Part shown: piece after piece, positions 7,377 to 17,066 of the stretch
How positions within the stretch are numbered: position 1 is the first letter of the stretch
How the letters are laid out: every line of letters begins with the position of its first letter
Assembly (NCBI GenBank): GCA_017545365.1
Contig: JAFWOP010000005.1
Coordinates: 53,244-117,243 of the forward strand
Source of the DNA: Bacteroidales bacterium
GTDB lineage: Bacteria > Bacteroidota > Bacteroidia > Bacteroidales > P3
DNA: 64,000 nt
Direction of reading: 5' to 3'
Notes under the pieces: model-generated
The model's database searches: none
What the model was told of the DNA's origin: nothing
Seen by the model: the letters and a program-made list of their open reading frames with translations, nothing else
Position numbers and translations under genes: made by a program

Positions 7377-8801
7377 TTATTGTTCGATGGGTTGGTAACC
7401 CAGTTCAGCTCCTTTGTCGAGCATCATCTGCCAGGCGGCCTCGCGCTCGTTGGGTATGATGCCGTCTAAGATGGCGTTCTTGATGGTGTCTTTGATGACT
7501 CCGATGTCGTAGCAGGGGGGGATGCCGAATGTCTTCATGATGTCTTCTCCGCTCACGGGCGGCTGGAAGTTGCGTATGCGGTCTTTTTCTTCCAGTTCGA
7601 CCAGCTTTTGCCGTACGATTTGGAAGTTGTTCATATACCGGCGCACTTTCTCTTCGTTCTTGCTGGTGATGTCGGCCTCGCAAAGGGTCATCAGGTCTTC
7701 GATGTCGTCACCGGCATCGAAGAGGAGTCGACGTACGGCCGAGTCGGTCACCTCGTCTTCAGCCAGTATGATGGGGCGGAGGTGCAGAAGAACCAGCTTT
7801 TCGACATACTTCATCTTGTTGTCAAGCGGCAGCCTTAGGCGGGAGAATATCTTCTTCACCATCTTGCTGCCCTTCACTTCGTGGCCATGGAAGGTCCAGC
7901 CCAGTTTTTCGTCGTAGCGTTTCGTGGCAGGCTTGCCGATGTCGTGCAGCAGTGCTGCCCAGCGGAGCCAGAGGTTGTCGCTCTTGGCCGCCACATGGTC
8001 CAAGACGGTGAGGGTGTGGTAGAAGTTGTCCTTGTGTGCGCGCTGCCCCACCGTCTCCACGCCCTTGAGGGCGCTGAGTTCGGGGAAGATGATGCGCAGG
8101 AGTCCTGACTTTTCCAGCAGGCGGAAGCCCACCGACGGGGTAGGGGAGAGGATTATCTTGTTGAGCTCGGTGGTGATACGTTCGATGGAGACGATATGTA
8201 TGCGCTCCACATTGCGTTGGATGGCGTCGAAGGTGGAGTTTTGGATATAGAAGCCCAGCTGCGATGCAAATCGGATGGCGCGCATCATGCGCAGCGGGTC
8301 GTCGCTGAAGGTGATGTCGGGGTCGAGAGGTGTGCGTATGATGCCGTTGTTCAGGTCTTGGATGCCGCCAAAGGGGTCAACCAGATTGCCATAGGTGTCG
8401 TGGTTCAGCGATACTGCCATGGCGTTGATGGTGAAGTCGCGGCGATTTTGGTCGTCCTCCAAGGTGCCGTTTTCCACAATGGGTTTCCGGCTGTCGCGCC
8501 TGTAGCTCTCCCTTCGGGCCCCCACAAACTCTATCTGCCAGTTGATGTCGTTGTGGTGATAGACAAAGGAGGCGGTGCCGAAGTTTTTGAATACCGTCAC
8601 TTCGATGTTGGGATTGATGGAGCGGGCGGCAGCACGTGCCAGGTCGATGCCGTTCCCCACGCATACGATGTCGATGTCGGTGCAGTGGCGTTGCAGGAAG
8701 TAGTCGCGCACCACCCCCCCCACGGCATAGGCCTGCACGCCCATGGCATCGGCAGCGTCCCCCACAATCTTGTATATCGGGTTATCTAGTAGTATTGCCA
8801 A
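7377..8801 (-). CDS. cca: CCA tRNA nucleotidyltransferase with HD domain
   Basis: 474 residues. The N-terminal class II nucleotidyltransferase head has VGGVVRDYFL and the metal-binding DIDIVCVG. GTLEDDQNRRDFTINAMA and DPLRMMRAIRFASQLG follow in the neck region. The middle holds an HD phosphohydrolase domain with RWAALLHDIGKP. This layout is common for bacterial CCA-adding or poly(A) polymerase-like enzymes; the absence of another candidate here favours CCA addition or repair of tRNA 3' ends. Being next to miaA, another tRNA-maturation gene, fits. The short downstream gap suggests co-transcription. Confidence 0.93.
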   Translation of the reverse strand: MAILLDNPIYKIVGDAADAMGVQAYAVGGVVRDYFLQRHCTDIDIVCVGNGIDLARAAARSINPNIEVTVFKNFGTASFVYHHNDINWQIEFVGARRESYRRDSRKPIVENGTLEDDQNRRDFTINAMAVSLNHDTYGNLVDPFGGIQDLNNGIIRTPLDPDITFSDDPLRMMRAIRFASQLGFYIQNSTFDAIQRNVERIHIVSIERITTELNKIILSPTPSVGFRLLEKSGLLRIIFPELSALKGVETVGQRAHKDNFYHTLTVLDHVAAKSDNLWLRWAALLHDIGKPATKRYDEKLGWTFHGHEVKGSKMVKKIFSRLRLPLDNKMKYVEKLVLLHLRPIILAEDEVTDSAVRRLLFDAGDDIEDLMTLCEADITSKNEEKVRRYMNNFQIVRQKLVELEEKDRIRNFQPPVSGEDIMKTFGIPPCYDIGVIKDTIKNAILDGIIPNEREAAWQMMLDKGAELGYQPIEQ

Positions 8802-8845
8802 TTCTGTGTTTTCTAGAGTTCTGTCTGCTGGAGTGTTGTCTGGGT

Positions 8846-9547
8846 CTATTTGCTGTAGTCGATGGTGTTGCTCAGCTCTCCTGTTTCATCGTAGAATTCC
8901 CATATGCCCACGCGCTTGCCTTGCTCGTAATTGCCTTGGTAATAAGGTATACCGTTTTCGCGGTAGACGATGTAGGGGCCGTCTTCCAAGCCGTTTACGA
9001 AGTTGGCTTCCACTTGGGGATGGCCGTTGGGGAAATAGAAGAACACCTTGCCGGAACGAGCCTCGTTTACCAGCCGTTCGGTGCTGCGGACGGTGTAGTT
9101 GCTGTAGAACTGAATCACGTCTTTGTTCTTTCCCGAGCAGAAGACCACAGTGCTGGGGGTGCCGAACATGCCCAGGTCGGTGACATACACCGAGTCGAGT
9201 TTCCCGTCATAATAGGCGCCGCCGTTGCGGTTATAGAAGGTCCAGTTGCTTCCAAAGTCGTGTTTCTTAGAGAAATCGGCTGTGGCAAAGAGCTGCCCGT
9301 TGTCGAAGTAGTAGTTCCAGGTGCCGTCGGGTTCTTCGGGCTTGCCGGAGAAGTGTTTCTCAAACTGTAATTGCCCGCTCTCGTAATACATGCGTTCGCC
9401 CACACGGGTGGGGTCGTTCTTGCTGCCTTTGAGCAGGAACACCAGCATGGGGTTGCCGTTGGGATAGTTCTGTATCACCTCTTCTCTCACATGGCTACAG
9501 GAGGCGAGGAGGGTGATGGCGAGGAGTATGATGGGTATCTTTTTCAT
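8846..9547 (-). CDS. YwqK/MORN-like repeat lipoprotein
   Basis: 233 residues with a lipoprotein signal (IILLAITLLASC, cysteine 17). The rest consists of repeated MORN/YwqK-like segments such as GERMYYESGQLQFEKHF, GTWNYYFDNGQLFATADF, GKVFFYFPNGHPQVEANF and GIWEFYDETGELSNTIDY. Such repeats form beta-hairpin solenoids. The YwqK family name antitoxin component is historical, and no toxin is seen here, so no toxin-antitoxin role is claimed. It is probably anchored in the periplasm or outer membrane. It lies between der and cca with 17-base and 44-base gaps in the same operon. Confidence 0.85.
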   Translation of the reverse strand: MKKIPIILLAITLLASCSHVREEVIQNYPNGNPMLVFLLKGSKNDPTRVGERMYYESGQLQFEKHFSGKPEEPDGTWNYYFDNGQLFATADFSKKHDFGSNWTFYNRNGGAYYDGKLDSVYVTDLGMFGTPSTVVFCSGKNKDVIQFYSNYTVRSTERLVNEARSGKVFFYFPNGHPQVEANFVNGLEDGPYIVYRENGIPYYQGNYEQGKRVGIWEFYDETGELSNTIDYSK

Positions 9548-9564
9548 TTTATTCTAGGGTTTTA

Positions 9565-10872
9565 TTATTTGGCACGGAAATAAATAGACATCGGCACGCC
9601 GTGGAAGTCCCACAGCTCCCGCATACGGTTCTCGACAAAGCGGCGGTAGGGGTCGCGGATGTATTGCGGGAGGTTGCAGAAGAACACAAACTGGGGGTAG
9701 TGAGTGGGAAGCTGGGTGATATATTTGATTTTTACCCATTTGCCTTTGACCGATGGGGGCGGGTTCTGCTCCTTGACGATGGGCAGGAGCGTGTCGTTCA
9801 GCTCGCTGGTCGAGATGCGGCGGCTCCGAGCCTCATACACCTGCTTGGCGGTCTCAAGCACCTTGAAGATGCGCTGCTTGTTAAGCACGCTGGTAAAGAT
9901 GATGGGCACATCGTCGAAGGGGGCTATGCGGCTGCGTATCAGGTCTTCGAACTTCTTGTGGGTGTGTGTGTCTTTTTCTATCAGGTCCCATTTGTTGACC
10001 ACCACCACCACGCCCTTGTTGTTGCGCTGTATGAGCGAGAAGATGTTGAGGTCTTGCTGCTCAATGCCTTGGCTGGCGTCGAGCATAAGGATGCAGACAT
10101 CGCTGTTCTCGATGGCGCGGATGCTCCGCATGACGGAGTAAAACTCCAGGTCTTCGTTCACCTTCGACTTCTTTCGCAGTCCGGCAGTGTCCACGAAGTT
10201 GAAGTCGAATCCGAACATGTTGTACCGTGTGTAGATGCTGTCGCGGGTCGTTCCGGCGATGGGGGTGACGATGTTGCGCTCCTCGCCGGTGATGAAGTTG
10301 ATGAACGAGCTTTTCCCCACATTGGGGCGGCCCACCACGGCGATGCGGGGCAGCCCGTCCGAATCGTCGTCGTCGCCTTCGTCAAAGTCAGCCACCACGG
10401 CGTCCAGCAGGTCGCCGGTGCCGCTTCCGCTGACGCCAGCAATGGGGATGGGGTCGCCCAGCCCTAGCGCGTAGAATTCCGACAGTCCCTCCATCTCCTT
10501 GGGGTTGTCCACCTTGTTGGCTACCAGGAACACCTTCTTTTTGCATCGGCGGAGCAGGTCAGCCACATCTTCGTCCATGGGGGTCAGGCCTTCGCGCACA
10601 TCCACAAGGAAAAGAATGACATCGGCCTCATCGATGGCCAGCTGCACCTGCTTGCGTATTTCTATTTCAAACTCGTCTTCCCCTCCGACGACATATCCGC
10701 CAGTGTCGATGATGGAGAAACGTTTGCCGTTCCAGTCCGACTTGCCGTATTGCCTGTCACGTGTCACTCCCGCCGTTTCGTCAACGATGGCCTTGCGGCT
10801 TTCTGTCAGGCGGTTGAAGAGGGTGGACTTGCCCACATTGGGGCGTCCGACGATGGCTACTATATTGCTCAT
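9565..10872 (-). CDS. der: Ribosome biogenesis GTPase Der (EngA)
   Basis: 435 residues with two tandem GTPase domains, unique to Der. The first P-loop is GRPNVGKST (residues 9-17) with DTGGYV and NKVDNP. The second P-loop is GRPNVGKSS with [11 protein letters not shown] and [10 protein letters not shown]-terminal KH-like domain ends at [13 protein letters not shown]. An acidic linker ([12 protein letters not shown]) joins the two GTPase domains. Der assists 50S subunit assembly. It sits in the middle of the minus-strand operon. Confidence 0.97.
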   Translation of the reverse strand: MSNIVAIVGRPNVGKSTLFNRLTESRKAIVDETAGVTRDRQYGKSDWNGKRFSIIDTGGYVVGGEDEFEIEIRKQVQLAIDEADVILFLVDVREGLTPMDEDVADLLRRCKKKVFLVANKVDNPKEMEGLSEFYALGLGDPIPIAGVSGSGTGDLLDAVVADFDEGDDDDSDGLPRIAVVGRPNVGKSSFINFITGEERNIVTPIAGTTRDSIYTRYNMFGFDFNFVDTAGLRKKSKVNEDLEFYSVMRSIRAIENSDVCILMLDASQGIEQQDLNIFSLIQRNNKGVVVVVNKWDLIEKDTHTHKKFEDLIRSRIAPFDDVPIIFTSVLNKQRIFKVLETAKQVYEARSRRISTSELNDTLLPIVKEQNPPPSVKGKWVKIKYITQLPTHYPQFVFFCNLPQYIRDPYRRFVENRMRELWDFHGVPMSIYFRAK

Positions 10873-10901
10873 GAGTTGGTTGTTTGTAGTTTGGGTAGTG
10901 A

Positions 10902-12332
10902 TTAATCTTTGTCTTTTATCCCCACCATGTTAAGGCCGAACATGAAATGGGCGGAACGTATCTTGGTGGGGTTCATGTCGGAGAGGTATTCCAGTGCTGC
11001 AAAAAACTGCACCTTGCGTCCGGGACTGAACGTCAGCGCGCATCCGGGATTCAGCCAGGTGATGCTTTCGCCGTTGTAGGTGAAAGAGTTGACCGCCGAC
11101 AGTTCCAGCCAGTTGAAGAGGTTCAAATGAGCCGAAAGGGTGTTGTTGCAGGCAAAATGGTTCGACCCCGAATGGTGGTTGTTCCACCAGCCGTTATACC
11201 ATTGGCCTTGGAAAAGGTAGCCCGCCCGGAGCAGTTTGCCCAGCGATACTGAGGCACCAATATACATGCGGGTCGGTATGGAGTACCAGTAGTCATTCTC
11301 TTCCGTCACATAGTCTATCATAGCCATCAGGCTGTCCTTGAAGCGGCTGATGAACGTCGTGTCCACATTGCCACGGGTGATAAGGGTGCTGAGGTCTATG
11401 CCGCTGAACGAGATTGACACATCCTTTTGGCGCGGCACTATGGTGATGGGATTCTGTTTCCAATGCACGCCGGGGCCCAGGTCGACGATGCTCATGCTTA
11501 TGTCGAAGATGTTGACTTTGAGCTTGGCACCAAGGTCGATGGTGAATCCCAGGTTCTTGGGGATGAAGTTCGAGAGGTTTTCTAGGTCGAAGGAGAATTG
11601 GCCATCCTCGCTCCTTGTGAGTTTGCCGAACCCGGCCGTGTGGATAAGGTAGTCCGAGGTCAGTTTCATCACGCTTACGTCTTCTGTTGTGCTCAGGTTC
11701 AACGACAGGTTGTCGAGCGATATGGCGGTGATACCGTCCAGCACGTTGATTCGCGCCCCTACCGTGAGTGGGAAAAGGGGCAGGCGGAAGGCTGCGCCCA
11801 CCGAAGCATAGGCATACAGCTGGGTGTTGAGTATGTCGCTGGCTCCAAAGTCGATGGTTCTGTCGCCTGAGAGGTTGCCCAAGGTGATAAAGTCGAGGAA
11901 TCCCATCGGCACAGTGAATGAACTGAAGGTCTTCAATCCCGCCGACGCAGTGAAGTGCAGGTAGTCTTTTACCGTGAAGCCAAACCCCAGCACGTTTACG
12001 TCCGTGTTGTGGTAGAAGTTGCAGCCACTCGTTCTGAGCTGGTCGAGCACGGTGTTGATGTTCAGCACGGTGACATCACGTTCGGGGTCGTACTGTAGGT
12101 GCAGGTCTTCGTACGACAGCGGCAGCGACAGCTGCACCCCGGTCTTGGCGGTGGTGACGTACCACCCTGAAGATTCGGGGAAGAGGGCGGGATTCAGGTA
12201 GTTCGACCACGGCGAGCGGATGGAGTGGTAAAACACGGCATTGTCGGTTATCTGTTGTCCTCGCAGTGGGGTCATGACGGCCGTTCCTAGGAACAGTACT
12301 GCGATTGAAAGGATGTGGAAATACTGTTTCAT
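10902..12332 (-). CDS. DUF5723 family outer-membrane protein
   Basis: 476 residues with an N-terminal signal peptide ending near LRGQQ. The body alternates aromatic and polar residues as in an outer-membrane beta-barrel, with the early segment [20 protein letters not shown] typical of the Bacteroidota DUF5723 (PorV/FadL-like) family. It ends NMVGIKDKD. The function is unknown; a barrel in the outer membrane is inferred. It follows a lipoprotein gene by six bases, and the pair probably works together at the cell surface. Confidence 0.8.
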   Translation of the reverse strand: MKQYFHILSIAVLFLGTAVMTPLRGQQITDNAVFYHSIRSPWSNYLNPALFPESSGWYVTTAKTGVQLSLPLSYEDLHLQYDPERDVTVLNINTVLDQLRTSGCNFYHNTDVNVLGFGFTVKDYLHFTASAGLKTFSSFTVPMGFLDFITLGNLSGDRTIDFGASDILNTQLYAYASVGAAFRLPLFPLTVGARINVLDGITAISLDNLSLNLSTTEDVSVMKLTSDYLIHTAGFGKLTRSEDGQFSFDLENLSNFIPKNLGFTIDLGAKLKVNIFDISMSIVDLGPGVHWKQNPITIVPRQKDVSISFSGIDLSTLITRGNVDTTFISRFKDSLMAMIDYVTEENDYWYSIPTRMYIGASVSLGKLLRAGYLFQGQWYNGWWNNHHSGSNHFACNNTLSAHLNLFNWLELSAVNSFTYNGESITWLNPGCALTFSPGRKVQFFAALEYLSDMNPTKIRSAHFMFGLNMVGIKDKD

Positions 12333-12338
12333 AGGGTC

Positions 12339-13697
12339 TTAGTTGTTTAAGAATGGAATATGGGGGAGTTCTACAGGCAGGGTGAAGTCGGCATGGGGCG
12401 ACAGTACCACGTAGGTCCTGATGTCCAGCCGGTCATCCTTGCGAATGGCCACATAGTCCCTGCCTGCTTTGTTGCCCGAGCGGGCGCTGTTGAGGTTGAT
12501 GTCGTATATCATCCTGCGGCATCTGCCCAGCTGTTTGAGCTTGTTGAGGGTGAGTTGCAGCTTGAACTGCGACGAGGTGGTGCCGTTCGATATGTAGGTG
12601 TTAGGGTGTCCAGGCATTGGCATCACCGGCGAGGAATACATCTCATAATCCCCTTGGAAAAGGGTGCTGAGTATGGGGGTGTTGTATTCGTCAAGGAACG
12701 TGACGTCGAAACGGAGCCCTATCGGGAGGCCATTGTTTACCACAAAGGCCAGGAAGCAGCTCTCATCGTTGAGACACACCGTGTAATGCTCGCCCGTGAG
12801 GGTGTCGTTCTCGATGTTGCTGAGTTGTTCCTCCAGGTTGGAGAGGTCGAGGTCGACGGTGTCCACGTAGGAGATGTTGTTGCTGTAGAAACTCAGCGGC
12901 AGCTCAAGGCGTGCCTGTATGTCCGCCACGATGCTGTCCACGCCCAGCGATTCCATGTTCTCTTGGAATGTCGAATTGGGGAGCATCTGGTCGAAGGGCA
13001 TGGACAGGCACATCCTCACCGTATAGTCCACGCTGATGGGTTTGTGCTCCACCACGTCGCGGAAGTCGTACTGGTCGAAGATGGGTATGTGCCGCGAATG
13101 CAGCAGCTCGGTGACGCTCACCTCCTCGGTCGAGATAAGCATCGGGAGCAATTTGCTGTAGCCGTCCATGCAGTTGATTACGATAACCAGCGAGTCGAAC
13201 GTGAGGTTCACCCCTGCATCCACAGAAGCTTCGAACGCACTGTTGACAAACCCCTGTACGTCGGCATCCACCGTGATGAGGAATTCGTTTACGTTAAACG
13301 AGTTGGTGTCGAAATATTGCAGCTTCTCGAAGATGTCGAATCTCTGGGTGCCCTCGATGACCGAGTAGCTGTAGATGGTGTCGAACACCCCCTTGCTCCT
13401 GTCCGCATGCCGTTTATCCGGCTCGTTGGTCCAAGAGAGCACAGCATGGTTGGTGTAGTCGTAACGGAATGAGACAACATCGTCCTCTCTGATGTATACG
13501 GTGATGTCCTGGTTGGTGTCGAGCATGCCAACAATGGTCCCAATGTCTGCCGACATCTTGGCCAAGGGGAAACCGTAGACTGGGTCAAACTCCCCCTGTA
13601 TCTCCAAGGGATGTCTCAGCTCGGAGAAATAGTCTTTGCTGCAAGAGGCAAAGAGCAAGGGCAGCACAAGTAACAAGGTGGTAATGCGGTGTTTCAT
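12339..13697 (-). CDS. Hypothetical lipoprotein, first gene of the der operon
   Basis: 452 residues. The start at 13697 (MKHRITTLLLVLPLLFASC) gives a clean lipoprotein signal with the lipid-anchored cysteine near residue 19. The frame is open upstream for 13 more codons but runs over the promoter. The remainder is rich in beta-strand-like sequence without a motif I recognise (for instance DSLVIVINCMDGYSKLLPM and VDIDLSNLEEQLS-type stretches). It is the probable first gene of a six-gene minus-strand operon. Partnership with the DUF5723 barrel just downstream is suggested by spacing only. Confidence 0.8.
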   Translation of the reverse strand: MKHRITTLLLVLPLLFASCSKDYFSELRHPLEIQGEFDPVYGFPLAKMSADIGTIVGMLDTNQDITVYIREDDVVSFRYDYTNHAVLSWTNEPDKRHADRSKGVFDTIYSYSVIEGTQRFDIFEKLQYFDTNSFNVNEFLITVDADVQGFVNSAFEASVDAGVNLTFDSLVIVINCMDGYSKLLPMLISTEEVSVTELLHSRHIPIFDQYDFRDVVEHKPISVDYTVRMCLSMPFDQMLPNSTFQENMESLGVDSIVADIQARLELPLSFYSNNISYVDTVDLDLSNLEEQLSNIENDTLTGEHYTVCLNDESCFLAFVVNNGLPIGLRFDVTFLDEYNTPILSTLFQGDYEMYSSPVMPMPGHPNTYISNGTTSSQFKLQLTLNKLKQLGRCRRMIYDINLNSARSGNKAGRDYVAIRKDDRLDIRTYVVLSPHADFTLPVELPHIPFLNN

Positions 13698-13724
13698 AAG
13701 CTGGATAATATAATTATTAAAAAT

Positions 13725-13733
13725 GCAAAGATA
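13725..13733 (-). promoter_or_regulatory. -7 box TATCTTTG of the 13697-6489 operon
   Basis: On the minus strand TATCTTTGC lies 28 bases before the ATG at 13697, inside an A/T tract. No TTTG is seen at the expected -33 spacing. Confidence 0.6.
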
Positions 13734-13890
13734 CAAAAAAAATACGTATTATCATGATTATATTCTCGCCATTGATACATATTGCTGATTTTCACTAGCC
13801 TCGGCGAGTGTGTGAATGCTTTTTTGAACGTGTGAAAGTGTTGATGATTGAATGGCTGGCGCGGCCATCACGCTCAAGCAATCAAACAAT

Positions 13891-14775
13891 CTAAAGTGCC
13901 TCATCCGATTTCTCTGGAAGCTCCAGCCCCCCGCCGAGGTATGGCACTCCGCTGTCGCCGAGGGCTGGCTTGGAGTCAACCACGTTGACGGTCACATCTG
14001 TGAAACCGATGCGGCGGAACAGCTCCGCAATCTTTTCTTTGCCGTTCACTTCAGCGTCCTGCATGATGCCGTCGGCCTTGGCATGGTTCAGTATCATCAC
14101 ACGCGCCAGGTTCTTGTAGGTCGTCACCAGCTCGTGGTCCCAGTGGCCGTCTTCATGGAAGGTCTCGAAATCCGAAGGGTTGGTAATCACGTCCAGCACG
14201 ATAGGGCAGGGAATACTGACCACGATAGAGGTGTCGGAGGTCACCTGTGTCGTGAGGGTCGAAAGGTTGAACCCCACCCTTACGGTCCCCTTCGCTATGA
14301 TGGCCAGGTCTTCGTGCTTCATGAATTTCTTACGTGTCGTCGACACCACCATTTCCTCGTGGTAGCTGGCGGTGCAGAACTCCTTTATCTTCCTCACCTC
14401 CACCACAGTCTGTGTGATGGTGCGCATGATTTTCTTATGCTTTGCTCGGTGTTGCAAAGAATAGATGCCCACACCCACTAGCACCACTGCTGCCAAGATG
14501 ATGAGGGTGCGTGCCAGCTGGTTGAAGTTCTTAAACAGTAGCCCTACCGCCTCGATGATGTTGCCTTTCTTTTTCTGGGGTTCGTCCTGTCCGCCCTCCT
14601 TATTAGGCTGTGGTTCATCGTTTCCAATCGTCTTGGTATGAGGGTCTTCAGATTCAGTTTGCTCTTGGTCGTCCTCGAAAGGTTTTTCTTGCACTGGTGT
14701 CTCTTCCGCCACCTTTATCTCGGGCTCCGTGTAAGGGGCTTTCCCGCCCATGATGATGTCGTTGTTCTCTTCCAT
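13891..14775 (-). CDS. DUF4230 protein, membrane-anchored
   Basis: 294 residues. The first 80 are acidic and low in complexity (EEDP-rich, many Q, E, N), followed by a single transmembrane segment (LIILAAVVLVGVGIYSL) and a DUF4230 domain with VEVRKIKEFCTASYHEE, then KGTVRVGFNLS and IPCPIVLDV. This topology puts the DUF4230 domain outside the inner membrane and the acidic tail in the cytosol. Function is unknown. It follows a smaller DUF4230 lipoprotein by nine bases, so the two form a paralogous operon. Confidence 0.85.
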   Translation of the reverse strand: MEENNDIIMGGKAPYTEPEIKVAEETPVQEKPFEDDQEQTESEDPHTKTIGNDEPQPNKEGGQDEPQKKKGNIIEAVGLLFKNFNQLARTLIILAAVVLVGVGIYSLQHRAKHKKIMRTITQTVVEVRKIKEFCTASYHEEMVVSTTRKKFMKHEDLAIIAKGTVRVGFNLSTLTTQVTSDTSIVVSIPCPIVLDVITNPSDFETFHEDGHWDHELVTTYKNLARVMILNHAKADGIMQDAEVNGKEKIAELFRRIGFTDVTVNVVDSKPALGDSGVPYLGGGLELPEKSDEAL

Positions 14776-14784
14776 GGCTATGAG

Positions 14785-15330
14785 TTATTTGGCTTCGAAC
14801 GCAATTTTAATATCGGTGAATCCGCTTCCCCGAAGCAGTATCTCAAAGAATTCGCTGGCGTTGGTCTCGGCATCGGCGATGATGCTGGATAGCAGGGCCT
14901 CATCGGTTCTAATCGACTCTTCGCCAGCCCGCAGTATCTCGTCATACTCCTTCTGGCTGTATTCCGACCGTAGGGCCGACACCTTCGAATATTCCAGCTT
15001 GATGTCGTTAGGCTTGATATTCAAGGCCACAATTTCGGGTTTTGGCAGAGTCAGCTTGATGCTGTTGCCTTTCACCTTCACATCATCGTCGGTCATTTTG
15101 TCCAGGTCGATGCCTGCCTTCACCTTGGCCTTCACCGAGAAAAGCACCTTCCTGTCGCCGAAGAACTTCCAAGTCTCGTCGCTGTTTCGGATAATCTGCC
15201 TCACGGTATATTCCACCGTTCCCAGATCCGCTTTCCTAATCTTATACTTCACGTCCCGCTCCTCCTGCTTGCAAGCTGTCAGACAGAGCAGCAGTGCCGT
15301 CAGTATCAGAATGATAACGTTCTTTTTCAT
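14785..15330 (-). CDS. DUF4230 lipoprotein
   Basis: 181 residues with lipoprotein signal LTALLLCLTAC. The mature part follows the same plan as its larger neighbour: an LGTVEYTVRQIIR strand, KVLFSVKAKVKAGIDL, IKLTLPKPEIV, and a helical C-terminus ending GFTDIKIAFEAK, which parallels GFTDVTVNVVDSK in the larger protein. One paralog is thus anchored by a transmembrane helix and one by lipid. Function is unknown. Confidence 0.85.
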   Translation of the reverse strand: MKKNVIILILTALLLCLTACKQEERDVKYKIRKADLGTVEYTVRQIIRNSDETWKFFGDRKVLFSVKAKVKAGIDLDKMTDDDVKVKGNSIKLTLPKPEIVALNIKPNDIKLEYSKVSALRSEYSQKEYDEILRAGEESIRTDEALLSSIIADAETNASEFFEILLRGSGFTDIKIAFEAK

Positions 15331-15626
15331 ATCTTTGAATGATTACCTCCCATTTAGTTATTTTTTATTATAACGTGTAAAATGTAAATATATTGTGTAC
15401 CCATCCCAGATTAGTCATTTCCGACTTCGGCAAGACTGCACCAAGGCTAATTGAGAAATGCGCGCTCACCCTTCGAGGTGATTCATAGAAGTCCCCCATA
15501 AAAAGGAAACACGATTATTTGAAAAAAAAGTGTATTTTTGCAGCATGAATATAGCCGTATGCTATGCTCAAGTTATAGTGCCAAACGGCTGATTCTGTCA
15601 TGTTAAACCCCTAAAATCATCACACA
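15331..15626. other. Intergenic region between divergent genes
   Basis: About 300 bases, AT-rich at both ends, with the rubredoxin -7 box at 15533-15540 and a small hairpin (TCACC/GGTGA near 15468-15482). No reading frame or known RNA was seen. Confidence 0.5.
15533..15540 (+). promoter_or_regulatory. -7 box TATTTTTG of the rubredoxin gene
   Basis: Perfect TAnnTTTG followed by C. The nearest upstream TTTG (15518-15521) is too close to serve as the -33 box. The leader would be about 80 nt. Confidence 0.55.
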
Positions 15627-15788
15627 ATGAAAAAGTACATTTGCGACATCTGCCACTACGAGTACGACCCTGCCAAAGGCGACCCCGACAACGGCATCGC
15701 CCCCGGCACCGCCTTCGAAGACCTCCCCGCCGACTGGGTGTGCCCCCTCTGCGGCGTAGGTAAGGAAGACTTCAGCCCTGCCGAATAG
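15627..15788 (+). CDS. Rubredoxin
   Basis: A 53-residue protein starting [14 protein letters not shown]. The two iron-binding knuckles CDIC (residues 6-9) and CPLCG (39-43) hold a single Fe with four cysteines, and the aromatic core residues (Y, W) are in place; the length is exactly that of classical rubredoxins. It is a small cytosolic electron carrier, in anaerobes often serving peroxide or superoxide detoxification. It has its own -7 box and ends before an inverted repeat; no rubrerythrin or reductase gene is adjacent. Confidence 0.96.
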   Translation: MKKYICDICHYEYDPAKGDPDNGIAPGTAFEDLPADWVCPLCGVGKEDFSPAE

Positions 15789-15801
15789 CAGCAGCGGAGA
15801 A

Positions 15802-15855
15802 TGAGGGTTGGGTCTTGAACGACATCCTTATGCGTCAGCCAATGCCCAACCCTCA
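15802..15855 (+). terminator. Inverted repeat after the rubredoxin gene
   Basis: TGAGGGTTGGG (15802-15812) pairs with CCCAACCCTCA (15845-15855), 11 bp perfect with a 32-base loop. There is no T tract, so it may be a processing or attenuation structure rather than a classical terminator. Confidence 0.4.
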
Positions 15856-15869
15856 ATCCTCAAATTGCC

Positions 15870-17066
15870 ATGTATTTGCACATCGACTGCAACTCCTTCT
15901 TTGCCTCCTGCGAAGTGGCTACACGCCCTGGTCTCGAAGGAAAACCCGTGGTGGTGGCCAACGACAACGAGGCGGGGGGCGGCATCATCTTGGCTCTCAC
16001 GCCCGAAGCCAAGGCCTTGGGACTCAAGCGGGGTATACCCCTCTTTCAGGTGCGGGGTCTCCTCCGGCTGAACAACGTGGTCATCTGCCCTGTCGACCAC
16101 AAGAAGTACCGCCGCATATCGCGTCAAATCATGGATGCGGTGAGGCAGCAGGACATAGTGCTTGACTTTGTGCAGTATTCTGTCGACGAGTTCTTTGGCT
16201 CGCTCCCCATTGAGGATCCCGATGAGGTGCGCCGATATGTGCGTCAGGTGATGGAGATGATAATCTCAACCACCCATATACCAGTCAGCTGCGGCTGCTC
16301 GCAGAGCTACACCCTCGCCAAAGTGGCCACCCATTACGCCAAACACTACAAAGGCTACCACGGCATCTGCGTCCTCACCCCCGAAAACCGCCGCAAGGCG
16401 CTCTCCATGCTCGATATTGCCGACGTATGGGGCATCGGCCGCAAAAACCAGAAGAAGCTTATCGAACAAGGCATACGCACGGCGCAGGACTTTGCCGACT
16501 GCGACGAGCATCTGGTGCAGAGCCTCTTTTCCGTAGCCGGAATGCGTACCTGGCAGGAACTGAGAGGCATCCCCTGCATCGACCTCAACCGCCCTGAACG
16601 CCAGCGCAGCATCATGCAGAGCCGCACCTTTGCCTACATGACCGACAACCTGGAAGACCTGCGGCAGTCAGTGCGCACCTTCGCCTCCTCCTGTGCCTTT
16701 AAACTGCGCGAGCAGCACAGCGTCTGCCGCACAGTGCAGGTGTTTCTCTCCACCAACCGCCACCGCGACGACCTGCCCCAATATCGCAACAGCGCAGCCG
16801 TCCGTCTCCCCTCACCGACCTCTGACACCTCTGCCCTGACAAAGGCCGCCTCGACGGCACTGGATGAAGTCTACCGCAAAGGCTTCCTCTACAAACAAGC
16901 GGGTGTGGTGCTTCACGACATCAGCGACGAAGAAGGCATGCAGCTCGACCTCTTCAGCGCGCCCGAAGACGAACGCCGCCGCCGACTGATGCGGGTGGCC
17001 GACTCCCTCAACAAGAAATTCGGCAACGACACCATAACCCTCGGCGGCAACAGAATTGAGGATTGA
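15870..17066 (+). CDS. umuC: Y-family DNA polymerase, UmuC-like
   Basis: 398 residues. The palm opens with YLHIDCNSFFASCE, holding the first catalytic aspartate. The second catalytic pair lies in QYSVDEFFG, where Y-family enzymes have S-x-D-E. A helix-hairpin-helix-like segment (ADVWGIGRKNQKKLIEQGI) and a little-finger domain follow, and the C-terminus QLDLFSAPEDERRRRLM resembles UmuC. Such enzymes copy damaged DNA with low fidelity. No umuD or lexA is adjacent, so it may act alone, as other solitary UmuC-like genes do. Its last codons (NRIED, then stop) are read from an AATTGAGGATTGAG repeat whose inverted copy ends just before the start codon. Confidence 0.9.
   Translation: MYLHIDCNSFFASCEVATRPGLEGKPVVVANDNEAGGGIILALTPEAKALGLKRGIPLFQVRGLLRLNNVVICPVDHKKYRRISRQIMDAVRQQDIVLDFVQYSVDEFFGSLPIEDPDEVRRYVRQVMEMIISTTHIPVSCGCSQSYTLAKVATHYAKHYKGYHGICVLTPENRRKALSMLDIADVWGIGRKNQKKLIEQGIRTAQDFADCDEHLVQSLFSVAGMRTWQELRGIPCIDLNRPERQRSIMQSRTFAYMTDNLEDLRQSVRTFASSCAFKLREQHSVCRTVQVFLSTNRHRDDLPQYRNSAAVRLPSPTSDTSALTKAASTALDEVYRKGFLYKQAGVVLHDISDEEGMQLDLFSAPEDERRRRLMRVADSLNKKFGNDTITLGGNRIED

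Noticed and set aside
8846..9547. Antitoxin of a toxin-antitoxin pair
   Set aside because: The YwqK-like repeats carry that historical name only; no toxin gene is adjacent and the protein is an exported lipoprotein in a housekeeping operon.
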